Positions 1 to 5,518 are shown, counted from the first letter of the stretch. The stretch: DNA of 10,159 nt from Reyranella sp. (GCA_030679805.1 JAUXST010000799.1:1-10159); one strand, 5' to 3'. Numbers and translations: made by a program. The notes: generated from the letters alone by a model not told the origin.

Positions 1-67
1 TGAGGCAGGTCACAGCGATCAGCAGCGACAGAAGCGGCAGCCGGGAGGCCATGGGGCGGGACGACAT
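1..67 (-). CDS. N-terminus of an exported protein (partial, runs off the window)
   Basis: Reading the minus strand from ATG at 67 gives 22 codons that run off the left edge. The peptide starts with a short polar/arginine segment (MSSRPMASR) followed by a hydrophobic run (LPLLSLLIAVTCL), which looks like a Sec signal peptide. A cysteine at residue 21 could belong to a lipobox, but the preceding residues (AVT) are not a good match. GGGAG (79-75 on the minus strand) lies 7 nt before this ATG, so I prefer it to the in-frame ATG at 52. The mature protein is outside the window, so no function can be given. It lies downstream of the SnoaL-like gene in the same direction, with a 91-bp gap. Confidence 0.5.
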   Translation of the reverse strand, partial: MSSRPMASRLPLLSLLIAVTCL

Positions 68-103
68 GGGGCGGCTCCCGTAGCATGCCGGTCTCCGCGT
101 GTC

Positions 104-121
104 CTTCGGTCTGGCCCGAAG
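104..121. other. Small hairpin between two minus-strand genes
   Basis: CTTCGG (104-109) and CCGAAG (116-121) form a perfect 6-bp stem with a 6-nt loop, in the gap between the SnoaL-like gene and the partial exported-protein gene. There is no T-run on either side, so it is at best a weak or factor-assisted terminator and may be chance in GC-rich DNA. Confidence 0.2.
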
Positions 122-158
122 CATTGCTCGATGCCGAAGCCCGCCGGACGCGCCGCGC

Positions 159-593
159 TCAGTCGAGGCTTTCACCCCTCATCTGCTTGCCGAAGGCGAG
201 GTCATCGTTGAGGCACCATTGCTCGGCGACGCGGCCGTTCTCTATCCGGAAGATCGACAACTCGTCGACGGTCAGGTGGCGGCGGGTCGGCGCCTGCTCG
301 TCGAAGGTGCCGAGGTGGGTGCCTGTCGAGAAGTAGCGCACGGCCACCTTGTCGCCGTCGATGATGAGATCCTCCACGTGCTCGCGCCAGTCCGGGAAAC
401 CGGTGCGCAGCCTTTCGATGGCACGCCGGATTCCGTCGTGGCCGTTGCGCGACGGGGTCCGACCCCAGCCCTTGGGCATGTGGGCGACGAAGTCCGCAGC
501 ATAGACTTGCGGGATCGAGTCGAGGTCGCCCTCGCCCTCGCTCCAGATCTCGTGCAGGCGTTCGATCAGCGTCCGCGCCTCGTCCCGTGTCAT
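159..593 (-). CDS. SnoaL-like / ester cyclase family protein (NTF2-like fold)
   Basis: The 144-residue protein has the pattern of the SnoaL-like branch of the NTF2 superfamily: an N-terminal helix (DEARTLIERLHEIWSEG), then DFVAHMP, a helix with a GHDGIRRAIERLRTGFPDW segment, and paired strands IDGDKVAVRYFSTGTHLG and IFRIENGRVAEQWC. The family includes polyketide cyclases and many small proteins of unknown substrate, so the reaction cannot be named. The start at 593 is chosen because GGAAAG lies 7 nt upstream and the family-like sequence begins there; a frame open back to 686 adds only low-complexity residues. It is transcribed divergently from the CBS-BON gene. A promoter-like pair (TTGATC, 18 nt, TAATGT at 714-685) lies upstream and overlaps the anaerobox. 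Confidence 0.85.
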   Translation of the reverse strand: MTRDEARTLIERLHEIWSEGEGDLDSIPQVYAADFVAHMPKGWGRTPSRNGHDGIRRAIERLRTGFPDWREHVEDLIIDGDKVAVRYFSTGTHLGTFDEQAPTRRHLTVDELSIFRIENGRVAEQWCLNDDLAFGKQMRGESLD

Positions 594-684
594 GGTCGTT
601 CTTTCCGTTCCCGAAGCCGCTCTCGGCCGGCTTTGGCCCGACCATGTGAAGACGAAGCCCGCCGGGTAGCCTCCGACGGGACTC

Positions 685-714
685 ACATTAGTTCCGGCGT
701 TTAATCCAGATCAA
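685..714 (-). promoter_or_regulatory. Possible promoter for the SnoaL-like gene, overlapping the anaerobox
   Basis: On the minus strand TTGATC (714-709), an 18-nt spacer and TAATGT (690-685) resemble sigma-70 -35 and -10 hexamers. The predicted transcript would begin near 678, giving a leader of about 85 nt. The -35 hexamer is one arm of the anaerobox at 701-714, so a regulator bound there would be expected to block this promoter. This is read by eye and could be coincidence. Confidence 0.35.
701..714 (+). promoter_or_regulatory. FNR/FixK-type anaerobox upstream of the CBS-BON/cytochrome c unit
   Basis: TTAATCCAGATCAA matches the FNR/FixK/ANR consensus TTGAT-N4-ATCAA at 9 of 10 specified positions. 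Its centre is near 707.5, and AT-rich -10-like sequence (TTCTATATC, 739-747) lies about 32-35 nt downstream. This is close to the class II activator arrangement, with the box centred near -41.5. The start codon of the CBS-BON gene is at 780. Activation under low oxygen is an inference from the motif and spacing. Confidence 0.6.
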
Positions 715-779
715 GGCGGCCGTTGCCGGCCGGCCCAATTCTATATCGTAGTACCTTGGCCCAAGGTTGGGAGAGGAAG

Positions 780-1472
780 ATGAAGGCTGCAGACATCATG
801 ACCACTTCGGTGGTCTGCATCAGGTCGGACGCGACAATTCTTGAGGCTGCGCGCCTGCTTCTCAGCGAGCGCATCAGCGCTTTGCCGGTAGTCGATGCCG
901 CCGGCAAGCTGGAGGGCATCGTGAGCGAAGGCGATCTTATCCATCGGGCGGAGATCGGCTCCGAAAAGCCCGTCAGCCGCTGGAAGGCCCTGTTCGAGGA
1001 CAACGCGACGTTGGCGCGCGACTACCTGAAAGCCCACGGCCGAACCGTGGCCGATGTCATGAGTCATCCGGTCGTCCTGGCCGAGGAGGATACCGAGATT
1101 TCGGTCGTGGCGGCGCGGATGGACCAGTTTTCGATCAAGCGCCTGCCCGTGGTGCGCGACGGCAAGGTGGTGGGCATCGTCAGCCGCGCCAACCTGCTGC
1201 AGGCGCTGATTTCGGCGCCGGGCGCCGCCGGCGCGCCGGCCCCCGATGATGCCGAACTGCGCCGCCAGATCCTGCTGACGCTCGACCGCGAGCCGTGGTC
1301 GCCCTCGCTGGTGCGCAACATCATCGTTCAGGATGGTAATGTCGAAATCTGGGGCCATGCCGATTCGGCTGCCCAGTGCGAGGCCTGCCGCGTTCTTGCC
1401 GCCGCCATTCCCGGGGTGAAGGCCGTCATCAACCACATGGTGGTGACACCGCGCGGCGTTTACATGTGGTGA
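780..1472 (+). CDS. CBS-CBS-BON domain protein
   Basis: The 230-residue soluble protein has two CBS repeats, about residues 1-56 (ADIMTTSVVCIRSDATILEAARLL to GIVSEGDLIHR) and 88-145 (VADVMSHPVVLAEEDTEI to GIVSRANLLQAL). A C-terminal BON domain follows, about 157-225 (DAELRRQILLTLDRE, then VRNIIVQDGNVEIWGHADS and AVINHMVVTP). CBS pairs usually bind adenosine nucleotides and act as energy sensors; BON domains are small modules often linked to envelope or ligand binding. No enzyme domain is attached, so it is likely a sensor or adaptor. The start at 780 has GGAGAGGAAG just before it; an in-frame frame extends back to 723 but has no comparable site. The cytochrome c gene follows 5 nt after the stop, so the two are probably cotranscribed. 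An anaerobox lies 66 nt upstream. Confidence 0.9.
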   Translation: MKAADIMTTSVVCIRSDATILEAARLLLSERISALPVVDAAGKLEGIVSEGDLIHRAEIGSEKPVSRWKALFEDNATLARDYLKAHGRTVADVMSHPVVLAEEDTEISVVAARMDQFSIKRLPVVRDGKVVGIVSRANLLQALISAPGAAGAPAPDDAELRRQILLTLDREPWSPSLVRNIIVQDGNVEIWGHADSAAQCEACRVLAAAIPGVKAVINHMVVTPRGVYMW

Positions 1473-1477
1473 ATGCG

Positions 1478-1780
1478 ATGCGCCGATGGATAGTCTTGTT
1501 GCTGCTGCTGCCCGGTACCGCTGGGGCGGCCGATCTCGATCGCGGTCGCGAACTCGCCGTGCGCTGGTGCGGCAATTGTCATGTCGTCGACCGGACGGCG
1601 CCGGCCGGACGGGCCGACGGGCTGCCGACATTGCCGGCGATCGCGGCCAAGCCCCAGACGACGGCGGCCTCGCTGCGCGGGGTCATGTCGGCGCCGCATG
1701 GCCGCATGCCCGATCTTTCGATCGGCGCCAAGGACCAGGACGACCTGATCGCCTACATCCTCAGCCTACGGTCGAACTGA
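1478..1780 (+). CDS. Small periplasmic c-type cytochrome
   Basis: The 100-residue precursor begins with MRRWIVLLLLLPGTAGA, a signal peptide with likely cleavage before ADLDRG. The mature part is about 83 residues. It carries the haem c attachment motif CGNCH (Cys31, Cys34, His35) and a probable axial methionine in RMPDL (Met77), followed by the terminal helix DQDDLIAYILSLR typical of class I cytochromes. It would act as a one-electron carrier in the periplasm; its partners are not visible. The ATG at 1478 is 5 nt after the CBS-BON stop, and GGTGA at 1468-1472 can serve as a ribosome site. A GTG at 1469 overlapping the upstream stop is an alternative that adds three residues. The last 20 bp overlap the 3' end of the convergent methyltransferase gene. 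Confidence 0.9.
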   Translation: MRRWIVLLLLLPGTAGAADLDRGRELAVRWCGNCHVVDRTAPAGRADGLPTLPAIAAKPQTTAASLRGVMSAPHGRMPDLSIGAKDQDDLIAYILSLRSN

Positions 1781-2516
1781 CTCCGTCCGCGCGTCGCGCC
1801 GACACCAGCAGGAAGGGCGGCCGGTGGCGTTCGGCGGCCCACGCCGGATGTTGGGCGATCTGGACATCGGTGGGCCCCCATTCCTCGACACGCGCCAGGG
1901 TGAAGCCGCTCGCCAGCAGGTGGTTGAGATGGGTGGCGACGGTGCGATGCCGCTTGACCACGCCCTTGGCCAGCCAGTCCGTGGTGCGCGGGCCTTCCTC
2001 CAGATAGCGATCGAGCGGCCAGGTCTTGTGCCCCGAGGTGTCCTCGATCCAGCCCGGCCGAGACGGTGCGGTGTAGAGCGGATGCTCGACCGAGAACACC
2101 AGCCGGCCGTCGGGGACGAGCGCGCGATGCACGTTCTCCAGCAGCGGCTTCAGGCCCTCGACGTAGTGCAGCGCCAGCGAACTGTAGGCGAGGTCGAACG
2201 ATCCCGCCGGCAGGTCGAGCCGTTCGAGGTCGACGCGCGCGTAGGCGATCGCCTTGTCCGCCGTCGTCTCACGGGCGCGCGCCAGCATGTTCTCGGAAAC
2301 GTCGAGGCCCAGCACCTGCGCGGCGCCCGCCGCGCAGGCCCAGCGGCAGAACCAGCCGAAGCCGCAGCCGAGGTCGACGACCCGAAGCCCCGCCATCGCC
2401 GGCAACATGGCGCGCAATGTCGGCCACTCCGGCGCTCCGTCGAGACCCTCGACGGAGCGCGGCAGCTTGCTGTAGTCCGAAAAGAACGCGTCGTTGTCGT
2501 AGATATTCTGGGTCAT
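1761..2516 (-). CDS. Class I SAM-dependent methyltransferase
   Basis: The 251-residue cytoplasmic protein has a Rossmann-type methyltransferase core (Methyltransf_11 type). Motif I is VVDLGCGFG (46-54); the acidic residue that binds the ribose of S-adenosylmethionine is Asp72 in VLGLDVSENML; AYARVDLERLDLP and FDLAYSSLALHYV are the later motifs. The C-terminal part (SVEHPLYTAPS to HHLLASGFTLARVEEWGP) resembles small-molecule methyltransferases, but no substrate can be assigned. The ATG at 2516 begins only 5 nt after a 75-bp palindromic element, and no strong ribosome site is seen; a GAG about 13 nt upstream lies inside the element. The reductase gene upstream is in the same direction, 105 bp away. 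The 3' end overlaps the cytochrome gene by 20 bp on the opposite strand. Confidence 0.9.
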   Translation of the reverse strand: MTQNIYDNDAFFSDYSKLPRSVEGLDGAPEWPTLRAMLPAMAGLRVVDLGCGFGWFCRWACAAGAAQVLGLDVSENMLARARETTADKAIAYARVDLERLDLPAGSFDLAYSSLALHYVEGLKPLLENVHRALVPDGRLVFSVEHPLYTAPSRPGWIEDTSGHKTWPLDRYLEEGPRTTDWLAKGVVKRHRTVATHLNHLLASGFTLARVEEWGPTDVQIAQHPAWAAERHRPPFLLVSARRADGVSSTVG

Positions 2517-2521
2517 CGTTC

Positions 2522-2596
2522 GTTGTCATCTCGGGCGGGGTAACCCCCGCCCTTTGGCGAAGCCGAAGGATCCTTCGCTTCGCGCAGGATGACAAC
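2522..2596. repeat. 75-bp palindromic element with 9-bp terminal inverted repeats
   Basis: The element is bounded by GTTGTCATC (2522-2530) and its exact complement GATGACAAC (2588-2596). Inside are two further hairpins: GGGCGGGG (2533-2540) with CCCCGCCC (2545-2552), and GCGAAG (2557-2562) with CTTCGC (2578-2583) enclosing the perfect palindrome GAAGGATCCTTC (2565-2576). This nested architecture, with no coding capacity, looks like a dispersed REP/MITE-type intergenic repeat. It lies between two same-strand genes and could act as a terminator or RNA-stabilising structure. Whether it is repeated elsewhere cannot be seen here. Confidence 0.65.
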
Positions 2597-2621
2597 ATTG
2601 GTGTCACGAGCGTCTCGCGAC

Positions 2622-3191
2622 CTACTTCACGCTCGCGGCGGCCCTGGCCTGCCGCACCGCCAGCGCCAGCGAGGCACCGAGGTCGGCCAGCAGCTTGGCC
2701 CCCACCTCGTCAGTGAACTTGCCGTCGACGAACTTGGTGTGCGCAACGCCGATCATGACCTCGGGCTTGTTCACCGGCCGGCCGTCGAGGAACACCATCA
2801 TCTGGCGCAGATGATACTGCGCGCGCGCCGTGCCGAGCGGGCCGCCTGCGGCGCCGAACATGGCGACCGGCTTGCCGGCGAAGGGCTGCGGGGTCGTGCG
2901 CGACAGCCAGTCGATGGCGTTCTTCAGCACGCCCGAGACGGAATAATTGTATTCCGGGGTCGCGAACACGATGCCGTCGGCCTCCAGCATGGCCTTCTGC
3001 GCGGCCTGCACCTTGGCGGGAAAGCCCTGGGCCTGCACGTCGGCATCGTAGAGCGGCCAGTCGCCGATCTCGATCGTCGACAGCGTGACACCTGCCGGCA
3101 GGCGTTCGGTGAAAGCGGCGAGCGCCAGGCGGTTGAACGAGCCTTTGCGCAGGCTGCCGCAGAAGGCTGCGAGTTTGATGGTCTCGGACAT
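2622..3191 (-). CDS. NAD(P)H-dependent FMN reductase, ChrR/YieF-like
   Basis: The 189-residue flavodoxin-fold protein carries the FMN phosphate-binding loop GSLRKGSFNR (12-21) and the signature PEYNYSVSGVLKNAIDWLSR (79-98). A second flavin/nucleotide loop is FGAAGGPLGTARAQYHLRQ (from about 113). Length and motifs fit the YieF/ChrR group, cytoplasmic multimeric flavoproteins that reduce quinones and, as a side activity, chromate and other electrophiles using NAD(P)H. The natural substrate here is not known, so I give no symbol. The ATG at 3191 has GAGGAGA (3207-3201) about 9 nt upstream. It is divergent from the IalB-like gene across 96 bp, which holds a good promoter match for this strand. 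Confidence 0.92.
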   Translation of the reverse strand: MSETIKLAAFCGSLRKGSFNRLALAAFTERLPAGVTLSTIEIGDWPLYDADVQAQGFPAKVQAAQKAMLEADGIVFATPEYNYSVSGVLKNAIDWLSRTTPQPFAGKPVAMFGAAGGPLGTARAQYHLRQMMVFLDGRPVNKPEVMIGVAHTKFVDGKFTDEVGAKLLADLGASLALAVRQARAAASVK

Positions 3192-3243
3192 CTTTCGGTA
3201 TCTCCTCGGTAACTGGTGCTTTGTCGGCGACGAAACTCGGGGC

Positions 3244-3272
3244 TACATAGGGGCCACGCATAGTATTGGCAA
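3244..3272 (-). promoter_or_regulatory. Sigma-70-like promoter for the flavin reductase gene
   Basis: On the minus strand TTGCCA (3272-3267) is followed after exactly 17 nt by TATGTA (3249-3244). Transcription would start near 3237, giving a leader of roughly 46 nt before the reductase ATG. Hexamer quality and spacing are good for a high-GC genome, but it is a by-eye call. Confidence 0.45.
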
Positions 3273-3287
3273 ACGAAGGTAGGGGCC

Positions 3288-3785
3288 GTGCAGTCCATGT
3301 TTCGATCCATTCTCGTCGCGGCCGGTATCCTGGCCCTCGCGTCTCCCGTGGCGGCCCAGGGCATGGGGCAGAACCAGCCGCCCGACCAGTGGGTGATGAA
3401 CTGCAACACCGAGCGCGGCCTCGATTGCACCGTGTCCAACATGATCGACGGCGGCCCCAACAACCTGCTCGGCACGTTTCTGATCGTGAGCTATTCGGTG
3501 GCCTACACCACGCTCTCGATCGTGGCCGATGGCGTGGGCCAGCGCGCCAGTCTTCAGGTCGACGGCAATCCCTTCATCTCGACCGAACTCTGCGCCGGTG
3601 GCGGCATATGCTCCTACGTCCAGGAGAAGTCCGCCGAGCTGCTGCAGCAGATGCGCACGGGCTCCCAGATCGTCGTTCAGGTCAGCTTGCAGAACGACAG
3701 CATGGCGGGGCCCTTCCAGCAGAGCCTCGCCGGGTTCGAGGCCCAGTACCGTCGGGCGGTCGAGGCGCAGCAGCGCGGGCGCTGA
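3288..3785 (+). CDS. Exported IalB-like (invasion-associated locus B family) protein
   Basis: The protein is 165 residues from GTG 3288. It has a signal peptide (MFRSILVAAGILALASPVAA, cleavage probably before QGMG) and a compact periplasmic domain. Features resembling the IalB family are a Trp followed by paired cysteines near the mature start (W35, C39, C47), a central hydrophobic segment (LLGTFLIVSYSV), VDGNPF and a second cysteine pair (C102, C108), then a helix ending in LLQQMRTGSQIVVQV. The family is widespread in alphaproteobacteria; despite its name (from Bartonella), most members have no proven role in invasion. GTG 3288 is preceded by GAAGGTAGGGG; ATG 3297 is equally possible and leaves the signal peptide intact. 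A perfect palindrome overlaps the stop codon. Confidence 0.65.
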   Translation: MQSMFRSILVAAGILALASPVAAQGMGQNQPPDQWVMNCNTERGLDCTVSNMIDGGPNNLLGTFLIVSYSVAYTTLSIVADGVGQRASLQVDGNPFISTELCAGGGICSYVQEKSAELLQQMRTGSQIVVQVSLQNDSMAGPFQQSLAGFEAQYRRAVEAQQRGR

Positions 3786-3801
3786 CGTCGACGCGACGTC
3801 A
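3783..3801. other. Perfect 8-bp inverted repeat at the IalB-like stop codon
   Basis: TGACGTCG (3783-3790) and CGACGTCA (3794-3801) are exact complements separated by ACG; the TGA of the left arm is the stop codon of the IalB-like gene. It could be a terminator stem, though no T-run follows (ACCCCCTAG), or a dyad operator. Confidence 0.4.
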
Positions 3802-3927
3802 CCCCCTAGTACCGATCTGCGAGGCTCTGAACTATTTGCATCTGGCCTGCGATCCAGGCCCGTGCCAATGTTTCGAGGCCGTCCCGGTTCGGGAGGGTCG
3901 GAACCACAGTCCTGAGGCAAAGCCGCC
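3786..3927. other. Non-coding gap upstream of the MerR-type gene
   Basis: The 142-bp gap holds no gene. Besides the palindrome overlapping its left edge it has two short dyads: GGCCTG/CAGGCC (3844-3849 and 3855-3860, 5-nt loop) and TCCCG/CGGGA (3882-3886 and 3890-3894, 3-nt loop). Either might be an operator for the MerR-type regulator, but I could not find a -35/-10 pair with the 19-20 bp spacing usual for MerR-controlled promoters. Confidence 0.3.
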
Positions 3928-4341
3928 ATGTCCGCGCTTGCTACGATTGCACTTGGGGCGCTGGCCCAACAGGCTGGTGTCGACGCTGCGACCATCCGTG
4001 CCTACGAACGGCTGGGCCTGATCCATAAACCGCGGCGAGCGGCCGGCGGACTGCAGCTCTACCGGACCGACGATGTCGCCCGCGTGACGTTCATCCGGCG
4101 AACGCAGGAACTGGGCTTCTCGATCCCCGCCATCCGCGAACTGCTCGAGATAACCGACAAGTCATCAGGCACCTGCGGCGACGTCCACGACCTCGCCCAG
4201 CGACATCTCCTGGATATCCGTCGCCGGCGTGAAGATCTCGCACGCCTGGAAACGATGCTGGCGCCGCTGGTGTCGGCCTGCCCGCGAAAGGGCAGTATTG
4301 AGCACTGCCCCATCGTGAACGCCCTCTCGCACCCGGCGTAA
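3928..4341 (+). CDS. MerR-family metalloregulator with mercury-type cysteine triad
   Basis: The 137-residue protein has the MerR winged-helix domain (about 6-75: IALGALAQQAGVDAATIRAYERLGL, GGLQLYRTDDVARVTFIRRTQELGFS), then the long dimerisation helix (about 84-115) and a metal-binding C-terminus. Cys83, Cys118 and Cys127 match in position and spacing Cys82, Cys117 and Cys126 of Tn501 MerR. The surrounding sequence (LARLETMLAPLVSACPRKG...HCPIVNAL) is also MerR-like. This class twists a promoter with a long spacer when thiophilic metal binds; the metal could be Hg(II), but Pb, Cd or another soft metal cannot be excluded. The ATG at 3928 has GAGG 10-12 nt upstream. No mer gene is nearby; the next gene, 155 bp away, is an exported CHRD protein. 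Confidence 0.88.
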   Translation: MSALATIALGALAQQAGVDAATIRAYERLGLIHKPRRAAGGLQLYRTDDVARVTFIRRTQELGFSIPAIRELLEITDKSSGTCGDVHDLAQRHLLDIRRRREDLARLETMLAPLVSACPRKGSIEHCPIVNALSHPA

Positions 4342-4496
4342 TCCGCGTTTCTGTTCACGAAGGCTTGTCCCAAGGCAACTTGCTGCCTGTCGGGGGCGTT
4401 GCCATGCTGGCTTGGTACCTGCGCGAGGCAGCCGGCGCTTCGCGCGGGCGGATGCCATCAGATGCCCTGTGCCGGCGCCCTTCGGAGGACACCAAG
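4342..4496. other. Leader region of the CHRD gene
   Basis: This 155-bp stretch between the MerR-type stop and the CHRD start holds no supported gene. The CHRD frame is open back to 4365, but that part lacks a good ribosome site and would bury the signal peptide. I see no clear promoter, operator dyad or terminator. It is the place to look for a MerR-controlled promoter. Confidence 0.3.
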
Positions 4497-4934
4497 ATGA
4501 ACACGACCCTGTTCCGCTCCGGCCTTGCGGGCCTCGCAGCGGTTGTGCTGATGATCGGCGTGCCGGCTGCCCATGCCGAAACCCAGATGTACAAGTCCGC
4601 TCTCTCGGCCGCGGCCGAGGTGCCAACCAACGACAGCAAGGGCACCGGCGCGCTCACCGCCACCTACGACACCGCGACCAAGAAGCTCGCCTACAGCGTG
4701 ACCTACGCGAACCTGACAGGTCCGGTAACGGCGGCGCATTTCCATGGACCTGCGGCCGCCGGTGCCAATGCCGGCGTCGTCGTGCCGGTGAACGGCGCGC
4801 TGGCCAGCCCGATCAAGGGCGACGCGACGCTCACCGACGCGCAGGCCGCCGACCTGCAGGCGGGCAAGCTGTACTTCAACATCCATACCGCCGCGAACAA
4901 GGGCGGTGAAATCCGCGGCCAGGTCGCGAAGTAG
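4497..4934 (+). CDS. Exported CHRD-domain protein
   Basis: The 145-residue precursor has a signal peptide (MNTTLFRSGLAGLAAVVLMIGVPAAHA, cleavage before ETQM) and one CHRD domain filling the mature protein. Diagnostic segments are the first strand YKSALSAAAEVPTNDSKGTG, the AHFHGPAAAG segment (His81, His83), and the closing YFNIHTAANKGGEIRGQV (His130). The domain was named from chordin and is common as a single-domain secreted protein in bacteria; its biochemical role is not established. The start at 4497 is supported by GGAGG 9-10 nt upstream and by the signal peptide starting there. It is probably transcribed alone, ending at the hairpin 53 bp downstream. Regulation by the neighbouring MerR-type protein is possible but unsupported by any operator I can see. 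Confidence 0.9.
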   Translation: MNTTLFRSGLAGLAAVVLMIGVPAAHAETQMYKSALSAAAEVPTNDSKGTGALTATYDTATKKLAYSVTYANLTGPVTAAHFHGPAAAGANAGVVVPVNGALASPIKGDATLTDAQAADLQAGKLYFNIHTAANKGGEIRGQVAK

Positions 4935-4986
4935 GCCTGAGAGAAACGGCACAGACAGCCGCTGCGAAGGCGGCCGTTCGCCCCAA

Positions 4987-5030
4987 CGGGCCTCTGGCCC
5001 GCTCGTCATCATGAGCGGGCCAGAGGCCCG
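4987..5030. terminator. Perfect 18-bp hairpin between convergent genes (likely bidirectional terminator)
   Basis: CGGGCCTCTGGCCCGCTC (4987-5004) is followed after 8 nt by its exact complement (5013-5030). It lies in the 173-bp gap between the ends of the convergent CHRD gene and the eRF1-like gene, where a terminator for both is expected. No T-run flanks it on either side, so it is not a classical intrinsic terminator; a strong RNA stem in both transcripts, or a dispersed palindromic repeat, are alternatives. The rest of the gap holds nothing I recognise. Confidence 0.55.
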
Positions 5031-5107
5031 CGGTCCTTATGTGCATGAGCGCAACTCCGGGCAGAATAACCACCGCCCCTTAGTTGTGCACTTCCGGCGA
5101 AGACCTT

Positions 5108-5518
5108 CTAGGCGATCGCCGGGCGCAGCTTGTCGGCTGCCTTGAAGAAACGGCGGGCGTGATCGAGCAGTTCGCCATCGGTCGGATGGTCCATCGGCTC
5201 GACCGCAAACAGCTTTTCCTTCAGCCAGCCGATGTGCGCCTCGACGTGATGGACAAGCTGGTCCTTGGCGCCGCCCGGGCCGACCAGCAGCCATTCGTTC
5301 ACGCCGCGCAACGCATCGACAATGTGGTCGAAATAATCCCGGTCGAGTTGCTGGTGCCCCGCACCGATGACGCCTGCCTTGTGGTGGACCTTGCGGAACG
5401 GGCTGTGGGCCTTGATGCGCTCGCGTTCGACGTCCTCGGCGTTGAAGCGAAACACGTGTGCTTCCTTGGAGTCCATCCAGACGACGGCGTGCCCGATGGT
5501 GGCGTGACTGTGCGGCAT
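5108..5518 (-). CDS. eRF1/pelota domain 3-like small protein ('translational machinery protein')
   Basis: The 136-residue soluble protein starts with a strand AVVWMDSKEAHVFRF (11-25). It has a basic/histidine segment (KAHSPFRKVHHKAG), a helix DRDYFDHIVDALRG, and the core motif EWLLVGPGGAKDQLVHHVEAH (75-95), then a C-terminal helical tail. The pattern strand-GPG-x-AK-helix is that of the eRF1/pelota domain 3 fold; homologues are often annotated only as translational machinery proteins. A ribosome-associated role is suggested by fold, not shown. There is no signal peptide or membrane segment. AGGGG lies 7 nt before the ATG. It follows the exporter genes in the same direction after a 111-bp gap. 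A perfect anaerobox 68 nt upstream suggests its own low-oxygen promoter. Confidence 0.7.
   Translation of the reverse strand: MPHSHATIGHAVVWMDSKEAHVFRFNAEDVERERIKAHSPFRKVHHKAGVIGAGHQQLDRDYFDHIVDALRGVNEWLLVGPGGAKDQLVHHVEAHIGWLKEKLFAVEPMDHPTDGELLDHARRFFKAADKLRPAIA

Noticed and set aside
99..704. A 201-codon plus-strand frame opposite the SnoaL-like gene
   Set aside because: The minus-strand protein has a coherent NTF2-like pattern and a ribosome site; the plus-strand translation has low complexity and ends in Arg/Ser repeats.
1124..1140. A third FNR-like half site (CGATCAAG) and other ATCAA occurrences inside genes
   Set aside because: They lie within coding sequence and lack the partner TTGAT half at the correct 4-nt spacing.
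2522..2596. CRISPR repeat or insertion sequence
   Set aside because: There is only one unit, no spacer periodicity and no transposase; the structure is a single nested palindrome.
4365..4496. Upstream start for the CHRD protein at 4365
   Set aside because: It would put 44 extra residues before a clear signal peptide, while GGAGG precedes the ATG at 4497.
3928..4934. A mercury resistance (mer) operon
   Set aside because: Only the regulator-like gene is present; the next gene is a CHRD-domain protein with no MerT, MerP or MerA features.
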